A stretch of DNA of 64,000 bases from Homarus americanus (GCF_018991925.1 NW_024744357.1:4482707-4546706); one strand, 5' to 3'; positions 12,941-24,892 are shown, counted from the first letter of the stretch. Translations and numbers: made by a program. The notes: generated by a model from the letters alone, not told the origin.

Positions 12941-12994
12941 TTTGCTGTTCAACACCTACATTAATCTGTATGTTCACTGTATGTTCCTTTACCT

Positions 12995-13116
12995 TTCTCT
13001 AATGAAGGCTTTTGTTAAACCACCAATGTATGTAATAAGTCATTTATGTCCAATGTATATTTTCAGCCTTCGGGTTGCAGAACTTTTCAATAAACCGCTA
13101 ATTAATATTATTATTA
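12995..13116 (+). mobile_element. 3' end of the CR1-like LINE (short copy)
   Basis: The phrase TATATTTTCAGCCTTCGGG, then CTTTTCAATAAACCGCTAAT and a short ATT tail, matches the 3' end of the LINE at 55838-57036. Only about 120 bp remain, typical of strong 5' truncation. The tail runs into (AC)n at 13117-13168. Confidence 0.8.
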
Positions 13117-13127
13117 CACACACACAC

Positions 13128-13168
<41 letters not shown>
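13117..13168. repeat. (AC)n microsatellite
   Basis: Follows the ATT tail of the short LINE copy. One CAACAC interruption. Confidence 0.95.
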
Positions 13169-13644
13169 GGAAAGGGAGGAAAATAATAATCATCAGTGTT
13201 ATATGGATCTTGAGCTGAACAACGAAGACTAACTTTCACCACCCCCTCAACCCCCCACACCTACCCACCCACCCACCTGCCACCACAGATAACACACAGC
13301 CTCACTAAATATTCCCCACAATGGTTCGCCGTCGTGGGAGAGAGCCGCCCCGAGACACTGAGCGTTGCCGGCAATTCTTAATGAGGATATTGTTAGAGAA
13401 TAATTAGGATTCAGGTGACGTACGACCCCTAGCCTGTATTAACTAACTCCTGTGGGGACATAGTCAGCCTTGTTTGGAGGGGGTGAGGGGGGAGGGGGGG
13501 TGAGGAGGGGGAGAGGGAGGAAGGGTGAGGGGAGGGGGGGAAGGGGGTGGGGGTAAGGGGAAAGGGGTGGGGTAAGTGGGTAAAGGGATACAAATCTAGT
13601 GTACTTCCGTATAGAGAGAGAGATATCCTTTACGCCCCAAGATA

Positions 13645-13693
<49 letters not shown>

Positions 13694-13944
13694 GACGTAA
13701 AAACAGATCAGTGATGACTTTTTACATGAATAATCATAGTAAAAATTAATATAGATTATTTTTACCACTCTTAAATATTTCTATCGTACAAATTTGATTC
13801 TCTTGAGGAACACCTGTCGTCTATAGTTAACGAAGGTAAAGTGATTTAATTTGTCTCAGGTGTACATAGGCGATGATAATAGAAAAAAAAACAATAGTTA
13901 TTACCTCAAGGGATATAGTATTACTTCTGATAGGTAAAGGAAAG
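13169..13944. other. Unique DNA, G-rich tract and (CT)n
   Basis: A G-rich tract (GGGGTGAGGGGGGAGG style) at about 13478-13585 with G-quadruplex potential, then (CT)n at 13650-13691. No gene seen. Confidence 0.7.
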
Positions 13945-14545
13945 AACCTAACCTAAACTTAACCTAACCTAAACTTAACTTAACCTAACCTAAACTTAAC
14001 CTAACCTAAACTTAACCTAACCTAAACTTAACCTAACCTAAACTTAACCTAACCTAAACTTAACCTAACCTAAACTTAACCTAACCTAAACTTAACCTAA
14101 CCTAAAGGTAACCTAACCTAAACTTAACCTAACCTAAACTTAGCCTAACCTAAACTTAACCTAATCCTTAAACTTAACCTAACCTTAAACTTAACCTAAC
14201 CTAAACTTTAACCTAACCTAAACTTAACCTAACCTAAACTTTAACTCCAACCTAAACTTCTTAGCCTAACCTTAAACTTAACCCAACCTAAACTTAACCT
14301 AACCTAAAACTTAACCTAACCTAAACTTAACCTTAACTCTAAACTTAGCCTAACCTAAACTTAAATCTTAACCTAAACTTAACCTAACCTAAACTTAACC
14401 TAACCTAAACTTAACCTAACCTAAACTTAACCTAACCTAAACTTAACCTAACCTAAACTTAACCTAACCTAAACTTAACCTAACCTAAACTTAACCTAAC
14501 CTAAACTTAACCTAACCTAAACTTAACACTACGCAACCCAACCTA
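13945..14545. repeat. 16-bp telomere-derived array
   Basis: About 37 copies of ACTTAACCTAACCTAA: two AACCT pentamers plus AAACTT. Copies at 14160-14360 carry small indels, while the flanks are nearly perfect. The array ends in simple AACCTAACCC tracts. Confidence 0.95.
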
Positions 14546-14766
14546 ACCTAACCCAACTCAAACCAACCTATTGTGCGTCCGGCCTGCAGGTGTAGCGAGT
14601 CATTCATCATCTGGACGTGGTATATATTTTCAGGTGACAGTAAAAAAAAAAACCTAACCTGAGCCATTCATCACTCTACCTGCTCTTCCTTGAGAGTTTT
14701 TTTTTTATTATTATGACAAATGCAAATATTTATCTCTTAAAAGCTGTCGAGTGAGTTCCTTCTGTC
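14546..14766. other. Unique sequence
   Basis: No coding signal. Poly(A) and poly(T) runs only. Confidence 0.5.
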
Positions 14767-15050
14767 ACGGGTAGCTGGAAGAGGAGGAGGGAGAGGGGGT
14801 GAGGGAGAGGAAGAAGGAAGAAGGAGAGGAGGAGGAGGAAGGGAGAGGGAAGTGGTGGAGAAGGACGAAGAAGAGTAGGAGAGGGAGAGGAGAGAATAAG
14901 ATGAGAATAGTAGAAGGAAGAAGAGGAAAGTAGGAGAGGAGGAGGAGGAGGAGAAGAGAACAAAAGAAGAAGAGGGAAGGTTGAGGATGGAGAGAAGAAG
15001 AGGGAGAGGAGGAGTAAGAAACAGGGTAGTGAGAGAAGAGGAAAGACCTG
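14767..15050. repeat. Purine-rich (GGA)n-like tract
   Basis: Nearly pure A/G on the plus strand for about 280 nt. Open frames on the minus strand (L/S/P-rich) come from this composition. Confidence 0.9.
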
Positions 15051-15119
15051 TTCTGTACCCCATAAGACTGACAAGATGTGTAAAGCTGAGAGATTCTCCG
15101 TCATCAGCAATTATAGTGA

Positions 15120-15120
<1 letters not shown>

Positions 15121-15166
<46 letters not shown>

Positions 15167-15194
15167 CGATATCACATTTACTGACACAATATCA

Positions 15195-15242
<48 letters not shown>
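15121..15242. repeat. (CT)n and (AC)n pair
   Basis: (CT)n at 15121-15163 and (AC)n at 15196-15242, 32 nt apart. Confidence 0.95.
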
Positions 15243-15894
15243 CACTCGTCCTTCAATTCCCAACCAACGAACGTCTCCATGGTAACAATTCCTTTTCACC
15301 ACAAAAAAAAAAAAAAAATCCTATTGGTTATAATCTTACGCTGGTAGTGACGGTATCATAGCCATCAATCTTTCACCACTCGTCTGTCTGTCTGTCTGTC
15401 TGTCTGTATTATTCCCTCACCTGGCGAAAATAGTTGGTTAATTCTGATGAGGTTCTGAGAAGGACATCTATTGTTGTGTGTGTGTGTGTCTGGGAATGAG
15501 TGGGGAGTGGGGATGAGTGGGCAGAGTGGGCAGAGTGGGGAGAGTGGGGAGTATAGAGTTAGCGCGTCCATATTATCTCCTATAACCAGTGTGTGACTCG
15601 GGTTTAATATATAGGAACATAGATTAATTAAACATGTCTTCCAGTCCATGTCGAATTAGAAAACCTTTTAATGTCCCTTTTTTGTGATTTTTTTTTTTGG
15701 TTTAATCTTATCAAAAAGTTATAAATTCCTGGTCAGAGTCGAGACATATTTTTTAGATAATGTTTAAAAAAAAAAATGTTTAAAAATCTAATTCCCTGAC
15801 ACCGGAGCTCAAGTCTTAGGTCTGTGTTACTGTTGTTCTTAAACTGATTGTCTTTACTGAATAACATAAGATCCTGCGACTAAACCAAATGTAA
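15243..15894. other. Unique sequence with short repeats
   Basis: (GTCT)n at 15380-15406 and GGGGAGAGTGGG phrases at 15500-15550. No supported gene. Confidence 0.6.
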
Positions 15895-17292
15895 GGATAT
15901 TTAAGTCACGGATGTTTAGGTCATGAATGTTTAGGTATATGGATGTTTAGGTATATGGATGTTTAGGTCATGGATGTTTAGGTCATGGATGTTTAGGTCA
16001 TGGATGTTTAGGTCATGGATGTTTAGGTATATGGATGCTTAGGTATAAGGATTTAGGTATATGGATGTTTAGGGTATATGGATGTTTAGGTATATGGATG
16101 TTTAGGTCATGAATGTTTAGGTATATGGATGTTTAGGGTCATGGATGTTTAGGTATATGGATGTTAGGTATATGGATGTTTGTGTATATGGATGTTTAGG
16201 TATATGGATGTTTAGGTAGGTATATGGATGTTTAGGTATATGGATGTTTAGGTATAGAATGTTTAGGTCATGGATGTTTAAGTCATGGATGTTTAGGTCA
16301 TGGATGTTTAGGGTCATGGATGTTTAGGTATATGGATGTTTAGGTCATGGATGTTTAGGTATATGGATGTTTAGGTATATGGATGTTTAGGTATATGGAT
16401 GTTTAGGGTATATGGATGTTTAGGTCAGTGAATGTTTAGGTATATGGATGTTTAGGTCATGGATGTTTATAGGGTCATGGATGCTTAGGGTCAGTGGATG
16501 TTTAGGTATATGCATGTTTAGGGTATATGGATGTTTAGGTATATGGATGTTTAGGTATATGGATGTTTAGGTATATGGATGTTTAGGTCATGGATGTTTA
16601 GGCTTTAAATGTTTAGGTATATGGATGTTTAGGTCATGGATGTTAGGGTCATGGATTTTTTAGGTATATGGATGTTTAGGTATATGGATGTTTAGGTATA
16701 TGGATGTTTAGGTATATGGATGTTTAGGTCATGGATGTTTAGGTATATGGATGTTTACTGTAGGTATATGAATGTTTAGGTATATGGATGTTTAGGTCAT
16801 GGATGTTTAGGTCATGGATGTTTAGGTATATGGATGTTTAGGTATATGGATGTTTAGGTCATGGATGTTTAGGTATATGGATGTTTAGGTCATGGATGTT
16901 TAGGTATATGGATGTTACAGGGCTTGTGATTTTTAGGTATATGGATGTTTAGGTCAAGGATGCTAGGTATATGGATGTTTAAGTCATGGATGTTTAGTAT
17001 ATGGATGTTTAGGCTTATGGATGTTTAGTCAGTGTGATGTTAGGTATATGGATGTTAGGTATATGGATGTTTAGGTCATGGATGCTTAGGTATATGATGT
17101 ATTAGGGTATATGGATGTTTAGGTATATGGATGTTTAGGTATATGGATGTTTAGGCCATGGATGTTTAGGCATATGGATGTTTAGGCATATGGATGTTTA
17201 GGTCATGGATGCTTAGGGCTGGGTGATGTTTAGGGTATATGGATGTTTAGTATATGGATGCTTAGGTATATGATGTTTAGGTCATGGATGTT
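15895..17292. repeat. 15/16-bp minisatellite, 1.4 kb
   Basis: About 88 copies of two interleaved unit types: a 16-mer TATATGGATGTTTAGG and a 15-mer TCATGGATGTTTAGG. The types alternate irregularly, with scattered single-base indels and G to GG changes. Confidence 0.95.
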
Positions 17293-17786
17293 TTAGCAAG
17301 GCACGTAACTTTAATACACTCAGTAACTTTAATATACAATGGCTACCTCTTCCTCCTGATCCTCTTTTCTCCTCCTATTTCCTGCTCCTCTCCTCCCAGG
17401 CCTGTACTCCCTCCTGCTTACCTCCCCCTCCTCCTTGCCCCCCCTCCCATCACACACAGGCACCTGGACACAAACCTGGACTTAAACCTGGAAACAAAAG
17501 TGAAAATAAACCTGGACACAATAAACCTGGACATAAAACCTGGACATTTGGTCAGCTGGATCCGTCGGACTCTACGTAGTAACTAACACTTAAGTCTAAC
17601 ACAGATCGTCATTACTGCCAGTCGTTCGCCAGACGTAGCCTGACATACACAACACAAATGGACCTGTTACTAGAAAAAGAGCCATCACGGAAGGACAAAA
17701 TATCGAGATTCCTTGACCCATTTTTGGTGATAAAATATGACGAAAAAAGTGTTCTAAAAAAAGGAAAAAAAAAAATGATTTGAGGG
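17293..17786. other. Unique, C-rich start; small CCTGGACA repeats
   Basis: A pyrimidine-rich stretch (17345-17450), then six degenerate repeats of AACCTGGACA at 17460-17550. No defended gene. Confidence 0.6.
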
Positions 17787-17876
17787 GGAAATTTCTCAAC
17801 AGAGGATGAACCAGCGACCTCAAAAACAAGAGACGAGAGGGTGTATCCACTCAGCCACCACATACTATAATAGCTC
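17787..17876 (-). repeat. tRNA-derived SINE head (minus)
   Basis: On the minus strand: A box TGGCTGAGTGGATA, a Leu/Ser-like variable region with pairing CCTC and GAGG, and a B-box-like GGTTCATCC. It is followed by TTGAGAAATTTCCCCC and a T-run. A different tRNA ancestor from the SINE at 9311. Confidence 0.55.
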
Positions 17877-17939
17877 AACCCATTTTAATTCTAATCTAAT
17901 CACATCTACATAACTCAGGTAAATAACGACTAGATTTCC

Positions 17940-18268
17940 CGTATACAAAAACGACCCCGTGTACAAAACGACCCCGTGTACAAAACGACCCCGTGTACAT
18001 CAACGATCACGTGTACAGAAACAACCCGAGTACAAAAAGGACCCCGTGTAGTATAAAAACGACCCCGTATAGTACAAAACACGACCCCGTAGAGTACAAA
18101 AAACGACCCCATGTACAAAAACGACCCTGTACTACAAAATCGACCCCATGTGCAAAAACGACCCCATGTACAAAAACGACCCCATGTACAAAATCGACCC
18201 CATGTACAAAAACGACCCCATGTGCAAAAACGACCCCATGTACAAAATCGACCCCATGTACAAAACAA
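17940..18268. repeat. 18-bp minisatellite
   Basis: About 18 copies of ACGACCCCATGTACAAAA and variants. Since 18 is divisible by three, both strands have long open frames (repeated KNDPMY or FCTWGR). Upstream copies drift in length, which argues against selection for coding. Confidence 0.9.
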
Positions 18269-18524
18269 AAGGAAAACTCAACACACTGTCACTCATCTTA
18301 AAAGTTTCCTTCAGTCACTTACAAATTTTTAGACAATATGACAAAGTTTGTAGTTAAAAGTTTGTCTAATATCACTACAAACTTTTACCAGAGGTGGAAT
18401 ATTAAAGTGAGTTATAAATAATGACTAAATTAGCTCCAAGAAGACTCCCTCATAATGGGTTATATAGGATGGATGATGGTTTAAGGTAACGTTTACATCC
18501 ATAGACTTTAGTCCAGTGCCTCAG
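18269..18524. other. Unique AT-rich sequence
   Basis: No repeats and no supported gene. Confidence 0.5.
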
Positions 18525-18838
18525 CTTTACTGCCAGATTACAGTGCCTCAGCTTTACTGCCAGATTACAGTGCCGCAGCTTTACCGCCAGACCACAGTGC
18601 CACAGCCTCACCACCAGACCAAACAGTTGAAACTTGAGTGATGGAACCAAGGATATTCAGACCAAAATATTCTTTCCTGGGTAATATTCTGACCAAAATA
18701 TTCCTACCCTAAGTAATATTCAGACCATAATATTCCTACCCTAAGTAATATTCAGACCATAATATTCCTACCCTAAGTAATATTCAGACCATAATATTCC
18801 TACCCTAAGTAATATTCAGACCATAATATTTTTTCCCG
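18525..18838. repeat. Two adjacent minisatellites (27 bp; 32 bp)
   Basis: About three copies of a 27-bp unit (AGTGCCTCAGCTTTACTGCC) at 18525-18620, then about six copies of a 32-bp unit (ACCATAATATTCCTACCCTA) at 18652-18838. Confidence 0.85.
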
Positions 18839-19014
18839 TAAGTGAGGAAGAATTTGGGCACACAATTCTCTTTCACCTCAGATGTAAACAGGCAGGAGGG
18901 CGGCTTTCACTGCTTATTATCTGAGTTCATTCCGCTGACAGTCGCAGTGATGCCAGATACGAGTGGGTGTAGTGTTTCATTAACCTGATGAAGAGCTCTT
19001 TTGATGGCGGTGCC

Positions 19015-19069
<55 letters not shown>

Positions 19070-19356
19070 AAGAAAACTCTTACCATTAACGAGCGGCGCA
19101 GGAAACCACCTTTTGTGAATTTTTCTTCCCGTTGATTTTGGTCTAAATGGAAATTGACTTAGGGAGAGATAGACGAGGAAGGAGCCGCGGTGCTGATTGA
19201 GGCAAGTGGACATGAAAGGCTTCCAGGGTGGTTGAAGAGTTGTGTGGTTGACTATGATTGTGGTGGAGTGGTCGTGGTGGTGTGCGGGAGAAGGAGAAGG
19301 AGGAGGTGGGGGGGAAGGAGGGTAGGGTGTGATGGAGTGGTGGTTGTGCTGTGATG

Positions 19357-19449
<93 letters not shown>

Positions 19450-19827
19450 AATAATCCCTTATATACAGTAAATCATTCTATTCTCTCTATCTCTCTCTTC
19501 CTCTTTCCATGTGTCATTTATTCTATCATCTGGTTCTCCTTTCGTCCATAAATTTCTATCCGTGAACTTGCTCTACTGAATACCCAATCAGTCCACCTAT
19601 GATAAAATATAACCACATTCAAAGTATAACTAATTTACCTGTCAGATTATACCACACATAACCATAATTATAGAACATACCCCCCTCATCTGCCTCACTA
19701 GTTTACCAATTATTATAGAATTATTAGAGAATTATATTGTTTTTCCGATAATTAATGGACGCAGAAAATCACGGTGTGGTATGAATTTGTTGTCATCAGG
19801 TTAACTGCGTCATGAATCACCTGTGTG
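18839..19827. other. Unique DNA with two (AG)n runs
   Basis: (AG)n at 19017-19067 and a longer one at 19360-19444, with G-rich GGAGAAGGAGG between. AT-rich and unrepetitive from 19450 to 19827. No gene seen. Confidence 0.7.
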
Positions 19828-19875
19828 GTTAGGTTAGGTTAGGTTAGGTTAGGTTAGGTTAGGTTAGGTTAGGTG
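19828..19875 (+). repeat. Interstitial (TTAGG)n
   Basis: About nine perfect pentamers on the plus strand, then one GGTGAGG variant. Confidence 0.93.
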
Positions 19876-19978
19876 AGGTTGTTAATTAGCGACAGGTGTG
19901 TGGTGGGGTATAGTGTGTAGTAATATTGGGAGACATTTTGATCCGATTAAATTCATTATGGTAAGATATTGTGTCATA

Positions 19979-19980
<2 letters not shown>

Positions 19981-20021
<41 letters not shown>

Positions 20022-20125
20022 CAGCAGCAGTTGTATTGCAAAATATATCAATATAAACTTATCATTTTGTTTCAGTCTGTACTCCGTAGACATACAGTAT
20101 ACAGACACACGAAGAGCTATTTGCG

Positions 20126-20163
<38 letters not shown>
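19981..20163. repeat. (GT)n ... (AC)n inverted pair
   Basis: (GT)n at 19981-20020 and (AC)n at 20129-20163, complementary to each other across about 108 nt of unique sequence, so they can pair. Confidence 0.93.
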
Positions 20164-20166
<3 letters not shown>

Positions 20167-20389
20167 ACTTCAGTCTACCTGCTATCTAATTAAACAATGC
20201 CACAGAAAGGAAACTAATAATTAAGTCTCAGAGTTAAGTGTACTGACCAGGGGCGTCTCTTTTGACCAGGTTTAAACACAGTTGAAACAAGAGGAGGTGT
20301 TGTACCGCCGGATGTAAACACGACAAACGCTTAGTGTGGTAGAAAGTGTGTTAGTGTGGCAGAATACAACACTGTGCCTGCTGTAACAC
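20164..20389. other. Unique sequence
   Basis: Nothing supported. Confidence 0.4.
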
Positions 20390-20762
20390 ATTATGTAGGT
20401 TACAACACACCACGCCAGATAGTGTTACACAGTACAACACACCACGCCAGATAGTGTTATACAGTGCAACACACCACGCCAGATAGTGTTACACAGTGCA
20501 ACACACCACGCCAGATAGTGTTACACAGTGCAACACACCACGCCAGATAGTGTTACACAGTACAACAACCACGCCAGATAGTGTTACACAGTGTAACACA
20601 CCACGCCAGATAGTGTTACACAGCGCAACACACCACGCCAGATAGTGTTACACAGTACAACACACCACGCCAGATAGTGTTACACAGTGCAACACACCAC
20701 GCCAGATAGTGTTACACAGTACAACACACCACGCCAGATAGTGTTACACAGTACAACACAGG
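20390..20762. repeat. 32-bp minisatellite
   Basis: Eleven to twelve copies of a 32-bp unit with CACCACGCCAGATAGTGTTA and ACACAGTGCAACA. Very uniform; one copy has lost two bases near 20563. Confidence 0.95.
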
Positions 20763-21202
20763 ACAGTAGATGCAACACAAGGTCGAGGATGGGCAGTAAT
20801 AACACAACACAGGAAAGTATTTATCTCCGAGGTCCTGGTGTTAAGGGAGAGAACAGGACGACCGGACAACTCACCAACAGCACTGCACCGAGAACATGAT
20901 CCACCAATCGATTACGGATTTCAGTTCCTAATTACTCTAGGGAAGACTGCGGCAAATGTTACAAAGTGAGACTTCCCCAAGATTCTCAACACACCCGAGG
21001 CTCTCAACCCAGGCTCTCAACCCAGGCTCTCAACCCAGGCTCTCAACCCAGGCTCTTTTTACCTTCTTACCATCGTGTTATGTGCAGTGTAACCTTGTGT
21101 AACTTACTCTGGTGTAAAACTATATACATGGCAGGGTCTAATTAGCTCCTGATATTTCCACACTAAACTACACGATGGGAACTTTGTGTCTTGGGCGCTG
21201 AG

Positions 21203-21204
<2 letters not shown>
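20763..21204. other. Unique sequence with a 15-bp repeat
   Basis: CAACCCAGGCTCT repeated about four times at 20994-21055. Otherwise unique. Confidence 0.6.

Positions 21205-21295
<91 letters not shown>
21205..21295. repeat. (AG)n microsatellite
   Basis: About 90 nt of perfect (AG)n. Confidence 0.95.
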
Positions 21296-21297
<2 letters not shown>

Positions 21298-21851
21298 TCT
21301 GGGCTACACACTTACACTGACATTTCATTTGACTTATGACAGAAAAATGTCGAGTACAGCCTTGATAAAGTGTAAGTCCAGTGTAATTATCTTAACATCT
21401 GACAATACATCGTTTATTAAATGTATTGTTGTTGTTTATCGTAAAGAACCATCGGGGTGGGGGTGGGGTGGAGGGGGAGGGGTTGGGGGTGGGGGTCGGG
21501 GTGGGGTGGGGAGGGGCAGACACACTCATCTACGTTATTTATACATATTCATAATGCTCTCTTATCTGAGTTAATGTGAAGGTAAAGGTAGGTCGTGTTA
21601 TGGTCCTTCAGGGAGAATGTAAGTACAGCATAGTGTAGATTAAAGCGTTTTTTGTGTGTTAGGGAGGGGACGCTACTGTACTTGACTATCTTCATTTCCT
21701 CAACAGTAAAATAAGGTGTAATAGGAAGTTGCCCGGGCTTAAACCAGTGCTTCTACTCTTGTGAATTAATCTCCGTAAAGAAAATGAATTTAACTTTTTA
21801 GTTTTGTCACTTTAGAACATCCTAATGCTACTAATATTTTAACACGTGTAT
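21296..21851. other. Unique sequence; short G-rich tract
   Basis: GGGGTGGGG tract at 21452-21515 with G-quadruplex potential. No gene supported. Confidence 0.6.
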
Positions 21852-22047
21852 AGTCCCCTTCACTAGTGCATTTACAGGGGCTCGTTAGGTTTAGTGCAGT
21901 GTGGCAGCTCTGTGTTTGTTTATATTCGACAAAAGTAAACATACAATGGAATCAAATTAGAACAATATTAAAATAAATATCTCAATGATAATGATTTGTG
22001 GAAGGTTTATATGACTATCCCCTGTAAACGTACTAGTGAAGGGGACT
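21852..22047. mobile_element. MITE-like element with 29-bp terminal inverted repeats
   Basis: The left end AGTCCCCTTCACTAGTGCAT and onward (21852-21880) is inverted at the right end (22019-22047, ending CTAGTGAAGGGGACT), with about two mismatches in 29 bp. Total 196 bp with no coding capacity. Flanks do not give a clear target-site duplication, so the superfamily is unassigned. Confidence 0.75.
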
Positions 22048-22224
22048 GTGTGATGAGTTATTCCACATCACAAGACGGGAAAACACTCTTCCTCATCTCG
22101 GGTTTATCCTTTTAATCTATCATACCTTGGTGAAATGGATAACAATAATAATTCCCAACAAAATATACCACTTTGTCCCTCACCTTAACCACTTGAGTTA
22201 AAATACTGTCCTCAAAGGGTAATG

Positions 22225-22950
22225 TATAAATACCATGACTTTTCTTCCTCCAAGTTTGACCTTTGACACTATCATGATTCCCCAAGTTTGACCTTTGACA
22301 CTATCATGACTCCCCAAGTTTGACCTTTGACACTATCATGACTCCCAAAGTTTGACCTTTGACACTATCATGACTCCCCAAGTTTGACCTTTGACACTAT
22401 CATGACTCCCCAAGTTTGACCTTTGACACTATCATGATTCCCAGTTTGACCTTTGACACATCATCATGACTCCAAGTTTGACCTTGACACAATCATACCC
22501 TGTTTGACCTTGGCACTATCATGACTTCAAGTTTGACCTTTGACACAATCATGACTTCAAGTTTGACCTTGACACTTATCATGACCCCCAAGTTTGACCT
22601 TTGACACTATCATGACTCCAAGTTTGACCTTGACACTATCACTCCCCAGTTTGACTTTGACACTATCATGACTCCCAAGTTGACCTTGACACTATCATGA
22701 CTCCCAAGTTTGACCTTTGACACAATCATGACTCCTCAAGTTTGACCTTTGACACTATCATGACTCCCCAAGTTTGACCTTTGACACTATCATGACTCCC
22801 CAAGTTTGATCTTTGACACTATCAAGACTCCAAGTTTGACCTTTGACACAATCACTGACTCCCTCAAGTTTGACCTTTGACACTATCATGACTCCCAAGT
22901 TTGACCTCTGACAACACTATCATGACTCCCCAAGTTTGACCTTCTTATAC
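22225..22950. repeat. 31-bp minisatellite
   Basis: About 23 copies of a unit with AAGTTTGACCTTTGACACTA and TCATGACTCCCC. The centre (22440-22700) has many single-base losses; both ends are near-perfect. Confidence 0.95.
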
Positions 22951-23009
22951 AGTGACAAACTTCTACCCTCCTCCTCCTCGTTCATGCGGCTGCTGCCTCA
23001 TTCTCATCA

Positions 23010-23190
23010 TCTCCAACCAAACCCAACCTAACCTAACAAAAACCAAACCAAACCAAACCTAATCTCCAAACCTAACCAAACCAAACCAAAACCCAAACCT
23101 AACCAAACCAAACCAAACTAACCAAACAAAAAACCTAACCTAACCAAACCAAACCAAACCTAACCTAACCTAACCCAACCAAACTAAACC
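23010..23190 (+). repeat. AACCT / AACCAAACC tract
   Basis: Degenerate telomere-type AACCT mixed with AACCAAACC variants. Confidence 0.85.
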
Positions 23191-23356
23191 TATACCCACT
23201 CTCTGAAGGACTAACATCACATTAATTCTCCTTACGGTAAGAAATACAAGAATGTTTTATTCGGTTAACGAAAGGAGTAACTTAGAAGAACGTTATGGGG
23301 CAAAAAATTCATCAGTTATGGAAGGATTTGTGAAGAATGCCAGTACATATGTATCA

Positions 23357-23424
<68 letters not shown>

Positions 23425-23739
23425 ATTTTTGTGTGTGTCTGTGTGTGTGTGTGTGTGTGTGTGGTGCGTATGTGTGTGTGTTAAACTTACTTTCAATATA
23501 TTATATAGAGAAATAGTTTGGAGAGGCAATAAGACTCGAAGTACAGACAGACAGACAGACAGACACAGACTGACGACACACACACACCCAGGAACACTCT
23601 GTGAGAGGAACCAAGATGAACTCGCCACAAGACGAGTAATAATGTGTCTCAGATTTCACAAGAGGTTTACCATCTCATTATTTCATCTTTGTAAACATTA
23701 ATTATGCCACATTACCCCCAAGAGTGCCTGTGTGCGTGT
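23191..23739. other. Unique DNA around a long (GT)n
   Basis: Imperfect (GT)n at 23358-23480 and a short (CAGA)n at 23546-23566. Flanks are unique; open frames here run through the (GT)n and are not supported. Confidence 0.7.
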
Positions 23740-24712
23740 GTGTGTGTGCACAGAGTGGTGTAATGCGTCTAGTGTGGAAGCTGCCGTCGCTGGCTAGTCC
23801 TCGTGGCGAACAGGGAAGCAACTTGCGTAAGTCCTCGCCTGACAGTACACAGCCTCGGAGGTTGTGTACTGTCAGGGGAATCCTCACCATCAAGACTCCT
23901 GCTGTGCCTCCTCGTGGCAACACACGGTAACTGGGTACCTCGTGGGCCCAGGCTAGACCAGCAAGGGCTCTCGGAGAAGCAGTGGATCCCAGAGGGACGG
24001 CGCATAGGCCCACTGGCACGTGGACACGTCCTGGCGCCTACCAACCATTGCCCCGTTGCCTTGTGGAATAACCTTGGTAGGTTTAAGGCTATGGGAGTAA
24101 ACCCTAAAGGAATAATCTGCGGTGGAGCCCCGCATCAGGCAGACATGCTTACAGAGCTCCAACATGACCCTAACGGCGGTGTAGGCAGAAGAGTTGACCA
24201 ACTTGGGAACCCAACGACTACACCGGCGGATTAAGGCAATACATGATGGACAGGCTACTAAGGCGAAACCCCAAAACAAGGCTGTTGGCAGTCCATCCTC
24301 CGAGTTTACTAGGAAGACAAGAGAACAAATGCCAGAATTCTCGCTGACACCAACTGCCAAAGCAGATACTTTACAATCACCTTACGAATAGTAAACGTAA
24401 CGCTGACGGGCAACTGAAAAGGTATAAGGATAGTCTTAAGACAAACCTGAAAAAGTGACAAATAGACCCCCTCACCTGGGAGACGATTACTCCACACCGT
24501 AACGCTTGGAGGAGCACCACACAAGAAGGTGTCAATACTTTCGAGTTAGCCCGACTGCATAACGAGGCAGACAAGCGCCAACTCCAAAAAGACGCTGCCG
24601 CTGCCCTTCCCGCACTAGATGTAGCCCTTCACACATGCAACATCCGTGGACGACACTGCCAGTCCCGTATCGGCCTCTTTAGTCACCTCAGAACTCACAA
24701 ACGAAGGTGACA
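23740..24712 (+). mobile_element. RTE-like LINE, internally deleted, copy 2
   Basis: Positions 24290-24712 match the 3' part of the RTE copy at 9930-10374 (TCCATCCTCCGAGTT, GAATAGTAAACGTAACGCTG, GGTATAAGGATAGTCTTAAG). They extend past it to a C-terminal Cys/His motif, CNIRGRHCQSRIGLFSHLRT-H, typical of RTE-like ORFs. A deletion is visible at about 24358, where CACCAACTG joins CCAAAGC; copy 1 has about 100 bp more there. The preceding 23740-24290 is GC-rich, non-coding and may be the element's 5' region joined to its 3' end (inference). Confidence 0.65.
23838..23876. repeat. 39-bp near-perfect palindrome
   Basis: Arms CCTGACAGTACACAGCCTC (23838-23856) and GAGGTTGTGTACTGTCAGG (23858-23876) are complementary except for one position that can form a G-U pair in RNA, around a single central base. 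It lies in the presumed 5' part of the RTE-like element. Confidence 0.9.
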
Positions 24713-24778
24713 TCCTTAATTACTCATATCATTATATCATAACTGGATGATCGTTATATTCGATTCCGAGTGACAGCA

Positions 24779-24781
<3 letters not shown>

Positions 24782-24859
<78 letters not shown>

Positions 24860-24860
24860 C

Positions 24861-24891
<31 letters not shown>

Positions 24892-24892
24892 T
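24782..24892. repeat. (GTA)n then (GT)n
   Basis: (GTA)n at 24782-24859 and (GT)n at 24864-24892. Confidence 0.95.

Noticed and set aside
17930..18301. Repeated FCTWGR (minus) and KNDPMY (plus) proteins
   Set aside because: 18-bp units keep frames open on both strands, and the upstream copies change length without regard to frame.
23702..24234. Several overlapping ORFs of 91-143 codons in the GC-rich stretch
   Set aside because: They overlap on both strands with no family resemblance. The region looks like non-coding transposon sequence.
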